Shown: positions 52,024 through 64,000 of the stretch, piece by piece | Position numbering within the stretch: position 1 is the first letter of the stretch | How the letters are laid out: every line of letters starts with the position of its first letter | Origin: Auanema rhodensis | Lineage: Eukaryota > Nematoda > Chromadorea > Rhabditida > Rhabditidae | NCBI GenBank assembly: GCA_964057225.1 | Contig: OZ059896.1 | Coordinates: 17,186,501-17,250,500 of the forward strand | DNA: 64,000 nt | Direction: 5' to 3' | Notes under the pieces: model-generated | Told to the model about the DNA's origin: nothing | Databases searched by the model: none | The model's input: only the letters and a program-made list of their open reading frames with translations | Program-made: the position numbers and the translations under genes

Positions 52024-54606
52024 TTACAGAAAATCTGGTTCGACGCCTATCATCTCGAAAAGTTGCATCATATGCTTCACGCTCAAAGGTGGAAGAAAAT
52101 TATCCAAATCAGCGAGATTTTCACAAGAATGATTACGAGAAAATGGCTTGTGTTCATAAGGATCTAAAATGGAAATTAAGATAATTTTAAAAATCAATGT
52201 AATAATCAACTGAATAATATAGAGTACCTTCGAACATAGGCCGTCCTGTGGCTGTAGGGAGGAAAACAGGTTTTTGGTGAATAGCTTGATTCTGTACACT
52301 CCGGAACCTATGATCGATAGGAAATATGTGTCCCTCGGTCGAGAAAAGAATTTTGTGCTCGTTTACATTAGCTTGATTGGAGAAATCGAAGAGCTGAATA
52401 GACATGAATAATATTTCTCAAATATGTATGTAAGAATATACTAAATAAAGGTATTTCAAAGTTTCGGCTAAGAAAAAAGATTCCATTCTATCTTCAAGTG
52501 AACCATCATTGACATCATGAACAGTAGCAAAACCACATTTAACCTCCAATTGACATTATTAATAGAAGCGCTATTTGAATTATAGCCTTACCTTTGTTAT
52601 TATTTTAAGAGAATCTATTATCTCAAGTCCAACTTTTAAATAAAATGGATTCTTCGTAGATCTATATAACAAGTAAGTTGACTCAACAAACTCTGGACGT
52701 AATGGATAGAAGTTCACATCTGGTCTCCTACAGAAAAACTTTTGCAAATAAATTTCATTAGTTAATATCGTACTGAAACTTGAGGTTATAACGTTCAGGT
52801 AAAACTCCATATTTTTTCCAAATAGCATAATAAACAGCATGTTGGCATATAGCTTCATCAATTTTGCCTGCTAAAACTAGAACTCCAGAGAAGCTCGCCT
52901 AAAAGCTATGTAATGATAATTCGAAGAGTATATCACAAAAAACCTGAAGTGAATCAATCCAAGTTGTCATCATACTGCCGTCTCTCGAGTCAACATTGAC
53001 GAATAAAGGATGCTCACCAGCCCCACTTCGACAGTGTTTGCTGAAACAAAAATGTAAAAAAGAAAAAAGAAAAAACTTCAAAGTTACCGTCCTCGTCTAA
53101 GATGCTTTACTAAAACAGCCATGGCTTCATTATACATTTGAAGATCAGATTCATTACCAAACAATATATAAGCTAAATCAGAGATACAACAAAGATCCTC
53201 AGAATGTTAACTTGCATTTAAGTAAGTATTCATAAAACGAATCCAATCCTGCTCCTAAACCACAAAGAGTTCCAACCCATGTACCAGTTTGAATATTCAG
53301 CAAATTTCCTTAAAATATCAATTCAACAATATCGGAAAAGTAAGTAGTGATGATAAAATATATAACTGGCAAATAATTTGATGGTACACAGAAATAGGTG
53401 ATATATGCTAATTAAGTGATTCATTTTCAATAATTATGAGCGCCAATTCAGTTGTTTACAAAAAAATCGTTGATTACTCATTTTAAATAAAAGTTATATA
53501 AATAAAGAAAAACTCATACCCAGTAAACCTGTGTTAGGATCACGTAAATTCCACAATTTTTTATTCACATTGCGAGCTGCATTTTCAAAAGTGGGATCTT
53601 TTATCAAACGAGAGAGAACACCTAAAGAGAAGGCTGTCAAATTGAAAAATCGGATCAACTCACCAAATTCAAGAAGAAGAGATCCTGCACCTGATGTGCA
53701 TGTCTCATTAATTGTATCTGGTAAAACTCCTTTTTGGAGATTAACTCGAGTGAAAGGAATTCCTGCAAGAATTATTTAAAATGTTTATCACAAATTCATA
53801 TAAATACCCGTTCTTGTACCGTCAAAAGCTACCATTAACCGTGAAGCTAAATCGTGAGCCAGGGAGAGAAGTTCGCCATGGTAGTCTTCAACAAAGAAAT
53901 CGCCTAGCATACGTGTCGAATCGGAAGCAATTAAATGAGCAGAAAGAAGAGAACCAATCATTCTGAAAATAATGGTGAACAGTGATTTCTTAAAAATGTA
54001 TGAATATCTACCTTATATTGGCCTCAAATAATTGAACCGTAGTATTTTTCTCAAAATGAACAGTATTTATTACAAGTTTAACTGCTTTTTTAAATTCCTC
54101 AGTATCTCCTTGAACATATAAATAACGAAATTAAATGAATAATACATACCGAAAACAACTAGAGAGTCTAAACTATCAACCAGAGTTAACGAGTAATCAC
54201 CTAAGACATCGTTGATATTGAAGTTTGAACTGAAATTAAAATTATCATAGAAAAAGGCCTGAAAACTCACGGATTCCCGTGATCATGACCTCTCCCTCGA
54301 CAATGTATAGGATCAAGCTCATCGGCAGGCCAAGCAAATGCCATATAATTTTCATACCCGAAATAAAACATATCTCTCACATCTTGACGAGCTTCCTCTA
54401 TGTCATCCTGAGCATAATGAATATTGATTGAATAAATTTCAATATAATTCAGTACCTCAGTTACTGTTATCAATAAAGATTCATCATACGAAACAAGAAA
54501 AGGATCTCTATAGGAAGCATAGACAAAAGTGAGAGATGTAGCCCATAACCACCAATTAATCTATTGTTTAGCAATGTAAAAACTACATGACTTTAAATCT
54601 CACCAT
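52024..54606 (-). CDS. edem-1: EDEM1-like ER-degradation mannosidase (GH47)
   Basis: Directs misfolded glycoproteins to ER-associated degradation. Sixteen exons, 571 residues: 54604-54606, 54456-54560, 54271-54407, 54150-54229, 54012-54108, 53808-53962, 53664-53762, 53520-53621, 53216-53308, 53088-53172, 52944-53040, 52780-52898, 52592-52727, 52442-52543, 52228-52393, 52024-52163. The first exon holds only the ATG; next comes a signal or anchor helix [19 protein letters not shown]47 motifs: [117 protein letters not shown] and [14 protein letters not shown] plus NINDVLG points to EDEM1. The intron at 53173-53215 has a GC donor. It lies 370 nt downstream of the carrier gene on the same strand. 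Confidence 0.96.
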
Positions 54607-54976
54607 ATTCTATCCTATAACATTGTCTGGTCCTAAAGTAATGTATTGTTTAAGTAATTTCGTCGTGAAAACATTTTAAAAGTATAGTACGAGGCTGTTA
54701 TACCGTTAATTGAAAACAAGAATTCTGATATAGAAATTTCATTAATCTGAAAACAAATCAACAATTCAGTATTATGATACATGCATGACAAATGACCTAA
54801 AACAAATATAAAATGAGCTATTCCTCTATAAAAGCTATATTTTGATCTATTAATTCCGTCATAACAATGGGAGATCATCAACCAAACGCTATCTACCATT
54901 CAGACTAGAATTTGATTAGTCACAAGTGTCGAGCTTCCACTAATGGAAAATTTGGCACAATCTCGAACATAGGGTT
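54607..54976 (-). other. Short spacer between carrier and EDEM genes
   Basis: 370 nt with a trans-splice-like acceptor (ttatag) nine nt before the EDEM ATG. The 88-codon open frame at 54633-54899 overlaps this spacer and looks like chance. Confidence 0.4.
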
Positions 54977-56191
54977 TCACAAGTATTTTTGAATTTCTTC
55001 ATATATGGCCATTACTAAAGCCCCACCACTACTTCTAAAACACATTCAATTTTCAGCATGAACTACGCAAAAACAACTTACCTAAACACATTGGCGAGAG
55101 ATCCTTTGAATAAGCCTCGTACACCTTCGTCAGCAATAATTTTTTTAGCAGAAGCGAATGCTTTTCCTTGACTAAGAGCACCTTTGATCATCATTCGTCT
55201 ACGTACAGTATCCCAAGGATATGTCAAGTAGGATGAGCATATAGTTACACCCTGAATATGTTGCTCTAAAACTCGATTCAATATATGAAACATACTTGAG
55301 CTATTCCGAATGAAGCAAGAAAGTGAAGACTATTTTTATCGGTTTGTACCATATTGCGAATAGCATCGTATAGGCCGAAATAGGCAGCGCGATATAAAAA
55401 ATATGTCTGAAAAATAAATATAAAACCGAAATACTTCCAATATCTCACCTGAATTGAAATTAAAAACCCTCTATACAGCCCGACAACACCCTCATTACGA
55501 ACAGTCTTTACAAGACAATCACTGAAGCCCTGAAAAAAATACAAATACTAGCTACTGTTGCATAGAACACTTACTTTATATGTGCGATTTTCTTTATTTT
55601 TTCCTATATCAACGGAGAGTCTGGTACGAATGAAGTCTAAGGGATATACAAAACAAAGAGTTGAAGATCCAGCACACCCTCCAGCGGCTAAAGATAATCC
55701 AGTGTATTTCCAGAAATGCTAAACATTGACCTTTACTTATCATATTTTTTATTAATTATTTCCAAATTTAATCAACTTACATTAGTTCTATCTAGATTCT
55801 TTAAAAATAACACTTTGTAAAAGTCATTGAAAGCGAAATTGAGAGCCTAAAGCTAATATGATTGATTAATAATTGGTCATTATGAATACCTGAGTTGGGA
55901 AATATCGTAGAACATTAACCAAATTTCCTCGCCAGAAAGAAGCAAAACCTTGCTCTTTGGGAACTCTGGTGAAAGTGTCAATAATGCCTTTATATCTCTT
56001 CTCAGCAGCAATATCACTGTGTGAATATTGAACCTTAAAAGCCATAGTTACAAAACAAGAAGGTTGCTATACGGTAATACCTGAAGTAGTAATTTTACCC
56101 TTTCAAAAGGAGCTACAACAGTTTTGGATATTGTAGCTGCTGTTCCTCCAACTAATAAGTCTCTAACAAATTTGTCTCTTTTACGAGGCAT
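54977..56191 (-). CDS. ADP/ATP carrier (mitochondrial carrier family), divergent
   Basis: Exchanges ADP and ATP across the inner mitochondrial membrane. Eight exons give about 308 residues. Three mitochondrial-carrier repeats carry [14 protein letters not shown] and [11 protein letters not shown] hallmarks: [74 protein letters not shown] and the signature RRRMMI in place of the usual RRRMMM. The start [16 protein letters not shown] is the only good one; an acceptor (ttttag) lies about 11 nt upstream. The protein differs from typical nematode ANTs through a longer Lys-rich loop after repeat 1 and the altered signature, so it may be a specialised paralogue. The EDEM gene follows downstream in the same direction, possibly in one operon. 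Confidence 0.93.
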
Positions 56192-57870
56192 TTTGTTAGT
56201 GTCTAAAATTATAAATGATGCAAGCTTAAATGGTAACTACAGTAAAAAAGAACAGTACAGAATATAATGAAAGTACAATAAAAACAATCTTATGAATTAA
56301 AGTTGGCTATCAAGCTTCAATTTTTCTCACAACTCTAAAATAAAAAAAGATTGTATTATAATTAGCAATATAGAACCTTAATTATGCCACATATACGCAA
56401 TATTAACGTGACCTTTCATACTATGGCGTTTCGAGCAAAATGGGTGTTGCATAAGCTGAATCAAGGCTCAATGTTGCAGCACAAATCTTCTTCAAATAAA
56501 GAAATAAAGTAAATCAATTTGTACGGCATAACTTTTTCTTAATTTGGTTTTTGTTTTTAAAGAAAGAGCAATATAACGAAGCATATAATAAGCGCAACAA
56601 ACAGAGAAATGAATTGTAAAGTTCGCGACATGTTATTTCTTCTTTTTTCCCAGTATTGTGAAATTTCTTTCAATAGATATTAAGAAATTTATTGGTTTCA
56701 AAGTGTTAGATAGTTTTTCAACATTTGCCGTTATTTATATCTTGAATCAATGCCTTGATGTTATTACCTTTATGTTATGCCTTATAACATATATGTAACG
56801 TTGACTATTTTATAATTCATAAATGAATATACTTGTTTTCATGATATAATTTAATATTTATCGGAATGTTTGAAATTGTATTTCAATTGAGTATTTTCTT
56901 GGAAAATATAAATGTTGATTGAGCAAACAATTATTATCAGTTGAACGAAAAATCATAGTGAATTTTCGTTCGAGATGATACGGCTAATATAAATTAAATC
57001 TTTATATAGTATGTTGCTACTAGTGAAATAATGTTATGTAATGCGTTGTAATCATTGCAACAAGATATTCTCATATTTTTTGGAATAGTAATGAATAATA
57101 TTTCAATAGAAATCGTCGAAGTAATCTAAAAATGGAATAATGGTTGTAAAGCATGCTGAACAACTTGATTGGATTCTTCTCTTCTGTCTATGCACACTAA
57201 GATCCGAATGCAGACTTCAATATTAGTTTAAAAAATATTACACATTATTAATGATTCTTAATTATTTTGGATTTGAATAATATGAATAATGTGACTTTTG
57301 AATTTTGTATCAAGGTTCCTAAATTTCTCAATATGAGAATGACGTATTCTCTGGGTTCTTCTATCACAAAATGGTGAGAATTGTAGTTTGATATGACTCC
57401 GCTTTTAAGCTCAGAAGGGTGATATCAATTCTTTTGTATTTTGCTTTCAAAAATGAACGAAATACAAAAATTCGGATCATAAAGCACTATACATGAATGT
57501 TAATACCTTTTAATTCCATTTCAAGTATTTACAATGCATCTAGAACACAAATTATGAATTTTATGAGAAAGGAGTTGAAATATTAAACTTGAAGTGTGTG
57601 GGAAGAGAGAAATTTTTTGGAGAAAAATGTTGATCATAATGATAATAATGTTGAAAAAAAACAAATTCAATTTTATTGTAACTGAATAAAATATAAAAAA
57701 AATAAAAGTTTCACTGTATATCAAATTGATGAAGTTATGAGCATTCTTACGTTCACTGAGATCAAAATCTTTTTATAAATGATTCGTGATGTTGATGTAT
57801 CTTTTGACCTTTTAATTAATAAAATATATAAATTTAAATATAAATATATATAAATAAACATTAATATTGA

Positions 57871-57900
57871 ATTACTATATTACTATATTACTATATTACT
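57871..57900. repeat. ATTACTAT tandem repeat
   Basis: 3.75 perfect copies of the 8-bp unit ATTACTAT, about 300 nt upstream of the P-glycoprotein ATG. Confidence 0.9.
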
Positions 57901-58037
57901 AAAATTATTTATTATGATGGATAGACTTTAGTGGGCAAAATGTGGGATGACTGTTGTTTCGTTTTTCCCATTATGTGTTTCTTCTGTGCGAAAAAATGAT
58001 GTGCATTGAATTTTGGTGCCAAGTTGTGAGCCAGCCC

Positions 58038-58045
58038 TATAAAAG
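58038..58045 (+). promoter_or_regulatory. TATA box of the P-glycoprotein gene
   Basis: TATAAAAG in a locally GC-richer context (CCAGCCCTATAAAAGCAG). It lies 135-142 nt upstream of the ATG at 58180, which would put the transcription start near 58070 and give a leader of about 110 nt. Confidence 0.6.
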
Positions 58046-58179
58046 CAGTTCGTTCCGGTGCTTCTCTTATCATATTCAACAGAATTCAGCACACGAGAGT
58101 TGCTCTGCAAGTGTGAGGAACTGATTCGTCCGAGAGTTCTTCTCGTTTACTAAACGTAGCGTAAAATAAATTTTCAACT

Positions 58180-63925
<5,746 letters not shown>

Positions 63926-64000
63926 TTCATTAAAATATTTTCATGAAAAAAATTCAAAACGTTATGCATAACTGTTTATATTTTTACAAAACTTTATCAA

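Larger units (their letters stand above)
56192..58179. other. Divergent promoter region of the carrier and P-glycoprotein genes
   Basis: 2 kb of AT-rich DNA between divergently transcribed genes. It includes an ATTACTAT tandem repeat, a TATA box for the + strand gene and no supportable coding region. Short open frames at 57521-57724 and 57928-58110 on - lack motifs. Confidence 0.5.

Overview
The window is nuclear DNA from a nematode. Genes are split by many introns, often only 43-60 nt long, with GTAAG-type donors and TTTCAG/TTTAG acceptors. Start codons often sit within about 12 nt of a splice acceptor, which suggests spliced-leader trans-splicing. The gene set (P-glycoprotein, nematode-type anion-selective Cys-loop channel, UGT) also fits. 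The DNA is AT-rich with many GA/CT microsatellites. I cannot name the species; a chromadorean is my guess. All exon models were built by hand from splice signals, reading-frame phase and remembered protein families, with no alignment.

Left part (1-33 kb) is loose. Three small genes of unknown family lie on the + strand: a secreted protein with repeated Lys-Arg sites (242-1945), a 67-residue protein (2411-2659) and a secreted protein (3348-4398). On the - strand follow a mitochondrial-type NAD kinase (NADK2; 6239-9744), an orphan single-pass membrane protein (14128-15364, with a possible 5' exon 8.5 kb upstream), a UDP-glucuronosyltransferase (24845-27902) and a pentameric ligand-gated anion channel (28614-31658, first exon not found). 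Long repeat-rich introns and spacers fill the rest.

Right part (34-64 kb) is compact. + strand: an ARIP4/RAD54L2-like SNF2 helicase (34076-39363), two small orphans (40642-40872, 41072-41798), an ankyrin-patatin phospholipase A2 of the PLA2G6 type (41958-46399) and a DHHC palmitoyltransferase (47066-48478). - strand: a secreted eight-cysteine orphan (39718-40363), the mitochondrial calcium uniporter MCU (48734-50128), an EDEM1-like GH47 protein (52024-54606) and an ADP/ATP carrier (54977-56191). A complete P-glycoprotein ABC transporter (58180-63925) closes the window.

Most genes are unrelated housekeeping or sensory functions. Two groups may be co-transcribed: 40642/41072/41958 on the + strand and ANT-EDEM1 on the - strand. 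The most unusual signals are the dibasic-site precursor at the left end, a 102-nt perfect repeat between the two ATPase domains of the P-glycoprotein, two GC-AG introns, an ATG-only first exon in EDEM1, and an excess of the octamer CACGTGAA in non-coding DNA.
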